DNA of 64,000 bases. Origin: Undibacterium parvum (GTDB lineage Bacteria; Pseudomonadota; Gammaproteobacteria; Burkholderiales; Burkholderiaceae_D). Location: NCBI RefSeq assembly GCF_003955735.1, contig NZ_CP034464.1:4526001-4590000 (forward strand). The letters are read 5' to 3'. The translations under genes and the position numbers were made by a program. A model generated the notes under the pieces. That model saw nothing but the letters and a program-made list of their open reading frames with translations. It had not been told where the DNA came from and ran no database searches. The number at the start of each line of letters is the position of its first letter. Position 1 is the first letter of the stretch. This document shows positions 8,644 to 17,491 of this stretch, in pieces.

Positions 8644-9123
8644 ATGAACGTTTTATTTCTTTGCACCGGTAACTCTTGCCGCTCGATCTTGGGCGAAGCC
8701 ACCTTTAATCATCTGGCGCCTGCAGGCTGGAGAGCGATGAGTGCGGGCAGTAAACCGACGGGTGAAGTGCACCCACGCTCGCTTGCCTTGTTGGCACGTG
8801 AAGGCATCGCTACCGAAGGTTACTACAGCAAATCATGGGACAACCTACCTGCCACACCGGACATCGTGATTACCGTTTGTGCCAGTGCCGCAGGGGAAAC
8901 TTGTCCCGCCTACCTGGGACCGGTATTGCGCACTCATTGGGGAGTGGAAGATCCAGCACACGTGACTGGTACCGATGCGGAAATCGATGCGGCGTTCATG
9001 ACTGCGTATCGCATCTTACGCACACGGATTGAAGCCTTTCTGGCACTGCCACTGGACCAGCTACAAAACGACATGACGCAACTAAAAGCGGAACTTGATC
9101 GTGTCGGTCAATTGATGCCCTAA
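8644..9123 (+). CDS. arsC: Arsenate reductase, low-molecular-weight phosphatase family (copy 1)
   Basis: A cytosolic enzyme of 159 residues that reduces arsenate to arsenite. The P-loop is C7-TGNSC-R13, a CX5R phosphatase loop, and the redox pair C79 and C87 (VCASAAGETCP) fits the thioredoxin-coupled mechanism. Compared with the next gene its P-loop has Cys instead of Ala at position 12. It lies 34 bases after arsR. A phosphotyrosine phosphatase is the alternative, but the three-cysteine pattern favours ArsC. Confidence 0.87.
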   Translation: MNVLFLCTGNSCRSILGEATFNHLAPAGWRAMSAGSKPTGEVHPRSLALLAREGIATEGYYSKSWDNLPATPDIVITVCASAAGETCPAYLGPVLRTHWGVEDPAHVTGTDAEIDAAFMTAYRILRTRIEAFLALPLDQLQNDMTQLKAELDRVGQLMP

Positions 9124-9167
9124 GCTTTCTTGCTTATCTGATTAACCTATCTGTTCAGGAGAGTTCC

Positions 9168-9668
9168 ATGAACGACAAAGTGTATAACGTGCTGTTTTTA
9201 TGTACGGGCAATTCGGCTCGCAGCATCATGGCAGAGGCGATGTTAAACGTCGCTGGCAAAGGCCGCTTCAAAGCCTATAGCGCGGGCAGCCATCCTACGG
9301 GTATCGTGCATCCATTCGCGATTGAACAAATCCAGCATATTGGCTATCCTTCCACGGATCTACGAAGCAAAAGCTGGGACGAGTTTGCGCCAGACTATGC
9401 GCCCCATATGGACTTTGTCATTACCGTTTGCGATAAGGCTGCAGGTGAAATCTGCCCATTCTGGCCAGGGCAGCCGGTCACCGCACACTGGGGCTTTCAA
9501 GATCCCGCTGAAGTGCAAGGCAGTGAAGAAGAAAGACACCATGCGTTTGCGCGCATTTGCCGCGAAATCAAGACCAGGCTGGATATTTTTTTGTGTCTGC
9601 CGATGGAGAAACTGGAGCGTCTGGCGTTAAAGCTGGAACTCGACAAAATAGGGATGCTTAAGCCATGA
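9168..9668 (+). CDS. arsC: Arsenate reductase, low-molecular-weight phosphatase family (copy 2)
   Basis: A paralogue of the preceding gene, 166 residues, with P-loop C12-TGNSAR and the redox cysteines in TVCDKAAGEICP. It likely performs the same thioredoxin-coupled arsenate reduction. The two copies are clearly related but diverged, so this is not a recent duplication. An AGGAGAG site precedes the start, and the stop overlaps the next ATG (ATGA at 9665-9668), implying coupling to the aquaglyceroporin. Confidence 0.87.
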   Translation: MNDKVYNVLFLCTGNSARSIMAEAMLNVAGKGRFKAYSAGSHPTGIVHPFAIEQIQHIGYPSTDLRSKSWDEFAPDYAPHMDFVITVCDKAAGEICPFWPGQPVTAHWGFQDPAEVQGSEEERHHAFARICREIKTRLDIFLCLPMEKLERLALKLELDKIGMLKP

Positions 9669-10375
9669 CCATTGCACGACGTTTAGTTTCCGAAGGACTA
9701 GGTACCGCCTTTTTGCTGGCGGTGGTAGTAGGTTCCGGCATCATGGCCGAGCGGCTGGCCGGTGGCAACGTGGCGCTCGCTTTATTGGCCAATGCGATTG
9801 CGACCGGCGCCGGTTTGATTGCCTTGATCCTGATGTTTGGCACCATATCCGGTGCACACTTTAATCCTGTCGTCACACTATCTGAAGCCTGGCAAAAGAA
9901 TATGCCCGGCGCGGAAGTGCTACCTTATATTCTGGTGCAGATTCTCGGCGCGTTCGCTGGTGTGGCAGCTGCCCATGTGATGTTTCAAGATCCGGTCTTT
10001 TTTGCATCCGAGCATATCCGTACTGGCACGTCGCAATGGTGGAGCGAGTTCGTTGCCACCTTTGGTTTGATTGCCGTGATCATAGGATGTTCACGTAGCC
10101 GTCCGGCGGTCACTCCGTTTGCAGTAGCGGCGTATATTACGGCAGCGTATTGGTTTACCTCATCAACCTCATTTGCCAATCCAGCTGTAACGCTGGCGCG
10201 TGCAGCCACCAATACCTTCGCGGGCATTCGTCCCATCGATGCACCAGGCTTCATCATCGCCCAGTTGCTGGGTGCTGCTATGGCAACGCTAATCTTTTGC
10301 TGGTTGTATCCTGCACCACCGAAAGACGCCACTGTTGGCGGAACTGTGGCTCCCAGTGATTTTGCACCTCATTAA
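9665..10375 (+). CDS. aqpS: MIP-family aquaglyceroporin (AqpS-like arsenite channel)
   Basis: A six-helix channel of 236 residues with half-helix motifs HFNPVV in the first repeat and FANPAV in the second. In Sinorhizobium an aquaglyceroporin, AqpS, sits in the ars operon and lets As(III) leave the cell by diffusion; the gene order arsR, aqpS, arsC and arsH there closely parallels this one. Here it replaces ArsB or Acr3, neither of which appears in the window. The first NPA box is NPV, which may alter the pore. The start overlaps the upstream arsC stop. Confidence 0.8.
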   Translation: MTIARRLVSEGLGTAFLLAVVVGSGIMAERLAGGNVALALLANAIATGAGLIALILMFGTISGAHFNPVVTLSEAWQKNMPGAEVLPYILVQILGAFAGVAAAHVMFQDPVFFASEHIRTGTSQWWSEFVATFGLIAVIIGCSRSRPAVTPFAVAAYITAAYWFTSSTSFANPAVTLARAATNTFAGIRPIDAPGFIIAQLLGAAMATLIFCWLYPAPPKDATVGGTVAPSDFAPH

Positions 10376-10394
10376 TTTCGTTAGTAGATAGCTC

Positions 10395-10826
10395 ATGACC
10401 ATTACCATTTATCACAATCCCAAATGTGGCACGTCACGTAATACTCTGGCGCTGATCCGCAATACCGGTGTCGAACTGGAAGTCATTGAATACCTGACAC
10501 ATCCTCCTTCGAGAACAAAGTTAGTAGAACTGATCGCAGCGATGGGCGTCTCTGTACGCGAAGTTCTGCGTAAAAAAGGCACACCCTACGAAGAGTTACA
10601 TCTCGATGAAACGACATGGAGCGATGATGATTTGATTAATTTCATGATGGCGCATCCCATCCTGATCAATCGTCCTATTGTTGTGACGCCAGTAGGTACT
10701 AAATTGTGTCGTCCGTCGGAAGTTGTTTTAGATATCCTGCCATTGCCGCAACTGAAAGAATTCACCAAAGAAGACGGCGAAAAAGTAATTGATGCGGAGG
10801 GTAATCGTGTCGCTCACACATCTTAA
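10395..10826 (+). CDS. arsC: Arsenate reductase, glutaredoxin-coupled ArsC/Spx family
   Basis: A third arsenate reductase, unrelated in fold to the two upstream copies. The protein has 143 residues, begins [17 protein letters not shown] with the catalytic Cys at 11, and has the conserved arginines of the R773 plasmid ArsC class in the second half ([14 protein letters not shown]). It uses glutathione and glutaredoxin. Its 3' end overlaps the arsH start by about 20 bases. Confidence 0.9.
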   Translation: MTITIYHNPKCGTSRNTLALIRNTGVELEVIEYLTHPPSRTKLVELIAAMGVSVREVLRKKGTPYEELHLDETTWSDDDLINFMMAHPILINRPIVVTPVGTKLCRPSEVVLDILPLPQLKEFTKEDGEKVIDAEGNRVAHTS

Positions 10827-11529
10827 TCTCCCTAGCCTGGATCAGGCATTATTTGAGAAACCTGATCAGGAAAAACTGACACATCAAGCGCCTACAACGC
10901 ACGCGCCACGCTTCTTGCTACTGTATGGTTCGTTACGTGAACGCTCCTACAGTAAACTTTTAACCTTGGAAGCAGCACGTCTATTGGAGGCGATGGGCGG
11001 AGAAGTTAAGGTATTCGATCCGCAAGGCTTACCTTTACCCGATGGCGCACCAGAAGACCATCCCAAGGTAAAGGAATTGCGCGAGCTGGCATCGTGGTCG
11101 GAAGGCATGGTGTGGTGCTCACCTGAACGCCACGGTGCCATGACCGGTATTATGAAAGCGCAGATAGATTGGATTCCTTTGTCGGGTGGCGCAGTACGTC
11201 CAACCCAAGGCAAGACCTTGGCTGTGATGGAGGTTTCCGGTGGCTCGCAATCTTTCAATGCGGTGAATCAACTGCGTATCTTGGGTCGTTGGATGCGCAT
11301 GATCACTATCCCTAATCAATCATCCGTCGCGAAAGCCTTTTTGGAATTTGACGAAGCTGGTCGTATGAAGCCATCGGCTTACTATGATCGTGTAGTGGAT
11401 GTCATGGAAGAGTTGATGAAATTCACTTTACTGACCAGGGATGCTTCAGCGTATCTGGTTGACCGCTACAGCGAGCGCAAAGAGAGTGCAGCAGAGTTAT
11501 CCAAACGGGTCAATCAGAAAGCGATATAA
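10807..11529 (+). CDS. arsH: ArsH, NADPH-dependent FMN reductase
   Basis: A flavoprotein of about 240 residues linked to oxidation of organoarsenicals and arsenic resistance. I choose the GTG at 10807 because GGAGG lies six bases before it; earlier in-frame TTG and ATG codons lack this site. The flavodoxin-like fold shows [13 protein letters not shown] near the N-terminus (FMN phosphate loop), [10 protein letters not shown] and [10 protein letters not shown]. It is the last gene of the ars operon. Confidence 0.9.
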   Translation: MSLTHLNLPSLDQALFEKPDQEKLTHQAPTTHAPRFLLLYGSLRERSYSKLLTLEAARLLEAMGGEVKVFDPQGLPLPDGAPEDHPKVKELRELASWSEGMVWCSPERHGAMTGIMKAQIDWIPLSGGAVRPTQGKTLAVMEVSGGSQSFNAVNQLRILGRWMRMITIPNQSSVAKAFLEFDEAGRMKPSAYYDRVVDVMEELMKFTLLTRDASAYLVDRYSERKESAAELSKRVNQKAI

Positions 11530-11637
11530 GAGTTATCATCGGGCCTCGGCGAATTGCTACTTGGCCTCTTTCCGCCTACGTTCTAATTACAGGACTAGGC
11601 CTCATTTTGCATATCTCGGTCACCCCTCAATTCCATT

Positions 11638-14600
11638 ATGTCCTCTGATACACGCCGCCTTAACATCCTGTCCATCGAAGAAGTAGAGGATCTTTATGAT
11701 CTACCAAAATTTAACGATGATGATAGGAAACTTTACTTCGATTTCAGCATACTTGAGCTTGACACAATCAAGCGCATACATACCGCAGCGGTGGCTATCC
11801 ACTTAGCACTGCAACTCGGCTATTTCAAAGCCAAACGGCGTTTTTTTGTTTATGAACCGGAGCAGGTCGGAGATGATTATGCCTATGTGGAGAAACGTCA
11901 TTTTACAGATAAGAATGCCGCATCTTTACTAAAAACCTTATCCAAGCCAACAAGACTCGAACACCAAAAAATCATATTGGCGCTGTTCAATTATCGGAAC
12001 GCCGACCAGACAATTAAAGACGAACTTGAAAATAAAGCCCAGCGTTTCTCTATGCTATCAACACAGCCGCAATACATTTTGCGCGAGCTGTTGGAGTATA
12101 TGCAAAACGAACGAATTATTGCTCCTGGCTATAGCTACTTACAGGATCTAGTCGGTCGTGCAGTTACTAGCGAACGCAATCGGATAACCAAATTATTGGC
12201 CGAAAATCTGACATCGGAGACGACAGAGCAACTCGATGCGCTTTTGCAGGCGGATGAAAATGTATACCGTATTAGTGCCCTAAAACGCGAAGCGAGAGAC
12301 TTTAGTAATAAAGAGCTAAAGCAGGAAGTCGACCGGCGCAAGTTTTTTCAACCACTGCACGATTTTGCGCGGACGTTTCTTACAAATGCAGGGTTATCGG
12401 TAGAAAGCGGGAAATACTACGCGTCTCTAGTAAAGTTTTACACGGTCTACAAATTGCGGCGTATGGCACCATCAGCAACGCGATTGTATCTATTATGTTT
12501 CGCTTATCATCGCTTCCGTCAAATCAACGACAATCTTATTGAAGCGTTTGTTCACTTAGTTCATCAATACGAAAAGGAAGCCAAGCACGCCTCCGATGAA
12601 GCGCTGCAAAAATCCATGGAGGATATGGCTGAGTATCTTGAAGGTGCTGGGCAGGTACTTGGTCTTTTTACTGATACTTCCATTCCTGAAGATGCTCCGT
12701 TTTCCAAAGTTAAAACGCAAGCATTCAACTTGCTGGAACAAGAGCAATTTCCTGTTGTATCAAAGTATTTGCAAAATATTGAGTTTGATAAGACGGCCTT
12801 TGAATGGGCATATTACGCATCTCTGTCACGTCAATTCAAACGCAACATACGGCATCTTTTTTGCGTACTCGATTTTGCTGGCAGGGTTGAAGAAGCGCCG
12901 CTTCTCGACGCAGTAAAATTTTTGCAGGATCTGCTGCGGCAAGGAAAATCACTTCGCCAAACCAAGCCTTCACTGTTTCCTATTGACGTTATTCCCAAAT
13001 CCCTGCAACCTTATCTTTTTCCAGCTGTTGAAGGCACGGATAGCAAAGACGGTGATGAAGAAAATCCATTGGATATCGATCGCTATGAATTCCTGCTCTA
13101 TCGTTTACTGCGCAACGCATTGGAGGCCGGAAATTTATTTGTCAAAGATAGTGTTGAGTTCCGACGCTTCGAAGATGATTTAATCAGTGAAGAACGCTGG
13201 AAGAACAAGGATGCGATCCTGCAGGAAATCGGAGCCGCAATCCTGATTGCCCCAATAGAGCAAACGTTAGAACAACTTCAAGTTGAGCTTGAGACAAAAA
13301 TTCAGGCAGTCAATCAACGCATTACGGACGCAGTCAATCAACACATCAAGGTTAGTGGCCGAGGCGAAAAAAAGAAATGGGCATTACTCTATCCAAGTGA
13401 GGAGGAGCCTGTCAACAGCCCGTTCTACGGCAAACTTCCGGGTATAGGTGTCGCCGATCTTCTGTGGTTTGTCCATCAGCGTACCGGCTTTTTGAATTCA
13501 TTCACGCATGTACTTGATCGCTATGTGAAACACGACCCTGATCCGAAGGAGCTGCTTGCCTGCATCGTTGCCATGGGAACAAATATGGGCTTAGGGAAAA
13601 TGGCAGAGGTTTCAGGCTTGAATTTTGCCTCACTTTTAAATACCGCACGTAATTTTTTACGTCAGGAAACACTCCACGCATCCAATGACGTAATCAGCAA
13701 TGCAACCGCATCCTTATCGGCATTTCACCTATTCGAAATCCGCGATGAAGTGCATTCCAGCAGTGATGGACAGCGGATAGAAACTCAAATTAATACTGTT
13801 AATTCCAGGCATTCGCCCAAATATTTTGGACTACATAAAGGCGTCAGTGGATACACCATTGTAGCCAACCATGTACCTATCAATGCAAAAGTGATAGGTA
13901 CACACGAACACGAGAGTCACTACGTTTTCGATATACTTTACAACAATACCTCGGACATCAAACCGGATCTGCATTCCACAGACACGCACGGAACAAATCA
14001 AGTAAATTTTTTCATTTTGAAAGCTTTCGGATATCAGTTTGCGCCACGGTATCGGAATCTACATAAAAAGATGGAAAAATTGGTTGGTTTTCATAACCTT
14101 AAGGACTATGGTGATCTACTGATCAAACCATCGCGCAAAATATACGAAGATATCATCATCACTGAATGGCCCAATGTTCAACGCATCCTGGCATCGTTAG
14201 CGCAGAAAGACGTCACACAAGCGACAATCGTTCGAAAACTCAGCAGCTACGCACGTCAAAATCAAACCAAGAAAGCGCTATGGGAACTGGACAACATTTG
14301 TCGAACAATTTACATTCTTGACTACATAGACGACGTAACTTTGCGGCAAAGCGTGCAAAAGGCATTGAATAGGGGCGAGGCTTACCATCGATTTCGCAAG
14401 TCGGTTTCCTATGTCAATGGTGGAAAATTTCGCGTTAAAACTGAAGCAGAGCAGCATATCTGGAATGAATGCGCACGCTTAATTGCCAATGCGATTATCT
14501 ATTACAATACCTTGTTATTGTCCAAAGTATATGATCAAAAACGCGATACCGGAGACGAAGCGGCGATCAATGTTTTACGAGGCGTATCGCCAGTCGCTTG

Positions 14601-14742
14601 GCGTCACGTGAACATGATTGGAAAATTTGATTTTACGGCAGAAACGCCGATACCTGACTTGGACGCATTGGCAGCCCGATATGCAGAACCTGGATATTGG
14701 AAAACCGCACTAGACGAGGATGATGAGGGGTCGCTGGCCTAA
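11638..14742 (+). CDS. tnpA: Tn3-family transposase TnpA
   Basis: A full-length DDE transposase of 1034 residues, the usual length for Tn3 elements, with the N-terminal DUF4158-type region and the C-terminal catalytic half (...STDTHGTNQVNFFILKAFG, WNECARLIANAI). The reading frame is intact. No resolvase or cointegrate gene lies nearby, and I could not identify a 38-bp terminal inverted repeat after its stop, where it normally sits. It marks the right boundary of the metal-resistance block and directly abuts the truncated deiminase, which is in the same frame just after the TAA. Confidence 0.93.
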   Translation: MSSDTRRLNILSIEEVEDLYDLPKFNDDDRKLYFDFSILELDTIKRIHTAAVAIHLALQLGYFKAKRRFFVYEPEQVGDDYAYVEKRHFTDKNAASLLKTLSKPTRLEHQKIILALFNYRNADQTIKDELENKAQRFSMLSTQPQYILRELLEYMQNERIIAPGYSYLQDLVGRAVTSERNRITKLLAENLTSETTEQLDALLQADENVYRISALKREARDFSNKELKQEVDRRKFFQPLHDFARTFLTNAGLSVESGKYYASLVKFYTVYKLRRMAPSATRLYLLCFAYHRFRQINDNLIEAFVHLVHQYEKEAKHASDEALQKSMEDMAEYLEGAGQVLGLFTDTSIPEDAPFSKVKTQAFNLLEQEQFPVVSKYLQNIEFDKTAFEWAYYASLSRQFKRNIRHLFCVLDFAGRVEEAPLLDAVKFLQDLLRQGKSLRQTKPSLFPIDVIPKSLQPYLFPAVEGTDSKDGDEENPLDIDRYEFLLYRLLRNALEAGNLFVKDSVEFRRFEDDLISEERWKNKDAILQEIGAAILIAPIEQTLEQLQVELETKIQAVNQRITDAVNQHIKVSGRGEKKKWALLYPSEEEPVNSPFYGKLPGIGVADLLWFVHQRTGFLNSFTHVLDRYVKHDPDPKELLACIVAMGTNMGLGKMAEVSGLNFASLLNTARNFLRQETLHASNDVISNATASLSAFHLFEIRDEVHSSSDGQRIETQINTVNSRHSPKYFGLHKGVSGYTIVANHVPINAKVIGTHEHESHYVFDILYNNTSDIKPDLHSTDTHGTNQVNFFILKAFGYQFAPRYRNLHKKMEKLVGFHNLKDYGDLLIKPSRKIYEDIIITEWPNVQRILASLAQKDVTQATIVRKLSSYARQNQTKKALWELDNICRTIYILDYIDDVTLRQSVQKALNRGEAYHRFRKSVSYVNGGKFRVKTEAEQHIWNECARLIANAIIYYNTLLLSKVYDQKRDTGDEAAINVLRGVSPVAWRHVNMIGKFDFTAETPIPDLDALAARYAEPGYWKTALDEDDEGSLA

Positions 14743-14784
14743 ATTTGCTGCCATCAAGAAACTTTTACCTTTTCGAGGGGATGG

Positions 14785-15738
14785 GCACAATTAGCCAATC
14801 AAGGTGTGAATGATCTATGGACACGCGATACGGCGCCGGTGTTCAGCAAAGGGTCAGATGGCAAGATTTACGGGATCGACCTCAACTTCAATGGCTGGGG
14901 CCAGGAAAAGCTGCGCACTGATTTGTCGGGCTGGGTCAAAGACGCTCAGAAAGCCGCCAACGGCGTACAAGATCAGGACATCAGCGGTGATAAAACCATC
15001 GCGGCGTTTATCAATAGCACGCTCTCCTTCCCTAAATTAGCCACCTGGATCACTATGGAAGGTGGGGCAATCGAGCTCAATGGCCGTGGCTTGGCGGTGG
15101 TCGCAGAAAGCTGCATCATCAATAACAACCGCAACCCGGGTAAGGGCAAGGCCGATTTTGAGGCTGAAATCAAGCGCATCATGGGGGTAGAGAAAGTGAT
15201 TTGGATACCCGGTATCAAGGCGGCAGAAATCACTGATGGCCACGTCGATTTCTACGCGCGTTTTTACAATGACAACAGCATCCTGTTTAACTGGGATGGA
15301 GGTCTGATGCCGGATAAGATCAATAAGAGTATCGATGCCAAAAACAAAGATGCCTTGTTAGCCTATCAAGCCCAAGTCGCCAGCTGGAGCGCCGCCGACA
15401 AGCTCAAGTATTTAGGCGCCGCCGATGCCACGCTTAATTTACTCGAATTGGCGACCCCAAAGAGCTCAGTACTGAGCGCAATTGCAGCGCGTAACCCAGG
15501 GATTTCTATGACGGAGCGCAAGAGTTTTAATGACACGTTTGCAGCTGGTTATGTCGGCTACTACGAAGCAAATAACTGTATCTTGATGGGGCAATTCGGT
15601 GACGCTGCGGCAGATAAAAAAGCCTACGATATTCTGCAGGCGGCCTATCCCGAACGCACTGTAATACAGATCGCCACCGATGGCGTTGCCAATGGCGGTG
15701 GCACTATACATTGCGCTACGCAACAGCAAATCGTCTAA
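14785..15738 (+). pseudogene. 5'-truncated agmatine deiminase-family gene
   Basis: Homology to the full-length gene at 26069-27610 begins abruptly at about 14797 (NQGVNDLWTRD...) and runs to the end with very high protein identity. The first 200 or so residues, with the Tat signal, lipobox and the TWMAYG region, are missing. What remains keeps the likely catalytic elements: LWTRD, MEGGAIE, DGHVDFYARF and GGGTIHC. The first usable start is the GTG at 14806. The frame is open upstream to the tnpA stop. It is therefore a remnant cut by the transposon-side rearrangement; a folded enzyme from it is unlikely. Confidence 0.8.
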
Positions 15739-15754
15739 ATAAATCCGAATAAAC

Positions 15755-15792
15755 ATGCGGCTTGCAGCCTCAAATCAGGCTGCAGGCCGCAT
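15755..15792 (+). terminator. Strong hairpin after the truncated deiminase
   Basis: A 16-bp stem (left arm ATGCGGCTTGCAGCCT, one G-U pair) closes a CAAATC loop just after the stop codon. There is no T-run, so it may act as an RNA stabiliser or a weak terminator. Confidence 0.55.
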
Positions 15793-15814
15793 AGCGATTG
15801 CGCAATGCGATCCA

Positions 15815-15934
15815 GGAACTTCTAAAAACCCTGTAATCGGGATGCAGCGCAAGGCGCAAACCGGAGCAATACTTCGGTATTGCGAGGATTTGCAACACCG
15901 CGATGCGCCCGAGTATGGGTTTTTTAGAAGTTCC
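15815..15934. repeat. MITE-like 120-bp palindromic element
   Basis: Terminal inverted repeats GGAACTTCTAAAAACCC (15815-15831) and GGGTTTTTTAGAAGTTCC (15917-15934) match except for one extra T. Inside, a perfect 7-bp stem with a TTCG loop (GCAATAC/GTATTGC) sits at the centre, and flanking segments also pair, so the whole element can fold as one long hairpin. It has no coding frame of note. The gap 15739-16109 holds this element, the hairpin before it, and the promoter region of the next gene. Confidence 0.7.
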
Positions 15935-16109
15935 CATCCCGGCAATTGAGCATAACAATCCGTTGGGGTAGCGCCACATTTCTACCCGCGCAATAGATAA
16001 TCTGTGCGACTTCATAGAATTAAAACGAGTGTTTGGTTTTTCATTATCCAAGTTGAACTAGACTAATACGCGATCTACCTGATCGTTTGCAATAGACTTA
16101 GGAGTTGGT

Positions 16110-16904
16110 ATGCACCGTTTGAAACAAGTCATCTGTGGTTTGGCCTTGAGTGCGGTAGCCCAGTTGACTTTAGCGGATCAAGCAAAAAAAACCATCGTCA
16201 TCGCTGGCGATGACTACTGCCCTTTAAGCTGTAATCCGGCTTCCGGGCAAAATGGCTTTGCCTACGAATTTGCTCAGCAACTGTACGGCCAATTAGGCTG
16301 GGAAGTACGCTACGAATTCGTACCGTTTCAACGCGCGCTTAAGTATTTTAAAGAAGGACGGGTCGATCTGATACCCGGTGCTGCCAAAGACGACAACCCT
16401 CACTTTGCGCAAGCTGCCTTGTCTAGTGTCGCCGTCATGTCGCCGCGCATGTGCTTTTACACGCGGGCGCAAGAGACTTGGACCTATCAAAGCACAGCCT
16501 CGCTTTTACAAGGACGACTGGGCGTGATTGCCGGCTATTTTTATTGGCCTGAACTATTGAGCTACATCGCCCAGCATCAGAACGATGGCAAGGTCGACAG
16601 TATCGCTGCCGATAACCCGATAGAACTCAGTATGCGCAAATTAAAGGCGGGCCGCTTTGATTACTTCGCAGAATTGCGGCCGGCAGTCGAGTATCAGCTC
16701 ATGAAGTTGCGCATGAAAGAGGCAATTCGCGAAGCAAATTGTGTACTGAGCTTACCCTTGCACATGGCCTTCCGTCCCGATTTCGCGGGTGCCAAAGAAC
16801 TCAATGCGCATTGGGACAAGCACTATCTACAATTTCTAAAAAGCCCTCAAGGCATCGCGATTTTGCAAAAATATGGACTAAGCATCAAATCCATCATGGA
16901 ATGA
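16110..16904 (+). CDS. Periplasmic solute-binding protein (SBP_bac_3 family)
   Basis: A 264-residue protein with a signal peptide (MHRLKQVICGLALSAVAQLTLA) and the fold of family 3 amino-acid binding proteins: GFAYEFAQQLYGQLGWEVRYEFVPFQRALKYFKEGRVD in the first lobe. TAGGAG precedes the start. No permease or ATPase adjoins it, so it may be an orphan receptor or work with a distant transporter; many such lone proteins in betaproteobacteria have unknown ligands. Four cysteines near the N-terminus and middle (YCPLSC, MCF, NCVL) could form disulphides. Confidence 0.75.
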   Translation: MHRLKQVICGLALSAVAQLTLADQAKKTIVIAGDDYCPLSCNPASGQNGFAYEFAQQLYGQLGWEVRYEFVPFQRALKYFKEGRVDLIPGAAKDDNPHFAQAALSSVAVMSPRMCFYTRAQETWTYQSTASLLQGRLGVIAGYFYWPELLSYIAQHQNDGKVDSIAADNPIELSMRKLKAGRFDYFAELRPAVEYQLMKLRMKEAIREANCVLSLPLHMAFRPDFAGAKELNAHWDKHYLQFLKSPQGIAILQKYGLSIKSIME

Positions 16905-16923
16905 GCCCAGGCATGGCTTGGGC

Positions 16924-16954
16924 CGCCCCTCCCCTCCCCTCCCCTCCCCTCCCT
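16924..16954. repeat. CCCCT tandem repeat with G-quadruplex potential
   Basis: The pentamer CCCCT is repeated about six times just after the binding-protein gene. The minus strand therefore has a series of GGGG runs separated by single A bases, which can form a G-quadruplex and is prone to slippage. Confidence 0.85.
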
Positions 16955-17003
16955 TAAATTTTCCCAATTTCGGAGTGTCAAAAGGGGACTACTAAAATCC
17001 TTT

Positions 17004-17110
17004 GCGCATATTCCATGCGCTTGCTGGCAGCAAAAACGGCTGCGAGGCGCATGTAGATTGCGTGATGACTTGGATATTTTTCCCAAATACTCAGAAAAGG
17101 ACTGCCTACG
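17004..17110. repeat. Degenerate palindromic repeat (family of 29465)
   Basis: GCGCATATTCCATGCG at 17004-17019 is identical to the left arm of the element at 29465-29552, and CTGCCTAC near 17103-17110 matches its outer end. The right inner arm is decayed (GGCGCATGTAGATTGCGT). The 587-base gap 16905-17491 holds this, the CCCCT repeat and the upstream region of the next deiminase. Confidence 0.6.
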
Positions 17111-17277
17111 CATTAGCAGCGTGCGCCCTGTTTGAGCTGCTCACCCAGCCAAAAAAAGAGCAAGGCTGATGCGGTTTGAGTGCCAAATACAACAAAGTAC
17201 ATCTCAGTCTTCATCGATTTTTATATGGAATATTGCATGCCCACGAACTCCTAGCAGCAAGCTCACTAGGAAAACTT

Positions 17278-17348
17278 AAACATATATCACCGATATGAGA
17301 ATTTTAGATCAATCAAAGCTTAAATCATCACTTTTCTATAGTTTCGCT
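17278..17348 (+). promoter_or_regulatory. Upstream element shared by two Tat deiminase genes
   Basis: The blocks AAACATATA, GATATGAGAA, AATCAA and CATCACTTTT occur in this order here and again at 25888-25954 before the lipoprotein deiminase. Each copy lies about 110-215 bases before its start codon. The genes themselves are diverged, so the retained order suggests a shared activator or promoter site. What binds is unknown. Confidence 0.5.
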
Positions 17349-17491
17349 TACACCTTAGGATGGTGATGGAAATAAATTTCGGCGCGAATATCGTCAACTG
17401 GCAATCGAGTAATTAAGGGATTGCGAGCAAATGACGCTGAGATCACTTCTACATCGCTTTGTAATATAAAAAACCATACGGAGAATTTACA

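Noticed and set aside
14727..14760. GGGGTCG near the tnpA end as a Tn3 inverted repeat
   Set aside because: It points the wrong way for the right end of this element, lies within the tnpA coding frame, and has no partner that I could find.
16924..16954. CCCCT array as a CRISPR
   Set aside because: Units are five bases with no spacers, so it is a simple tandem repeat. No CRISPR array or cas gene is present.
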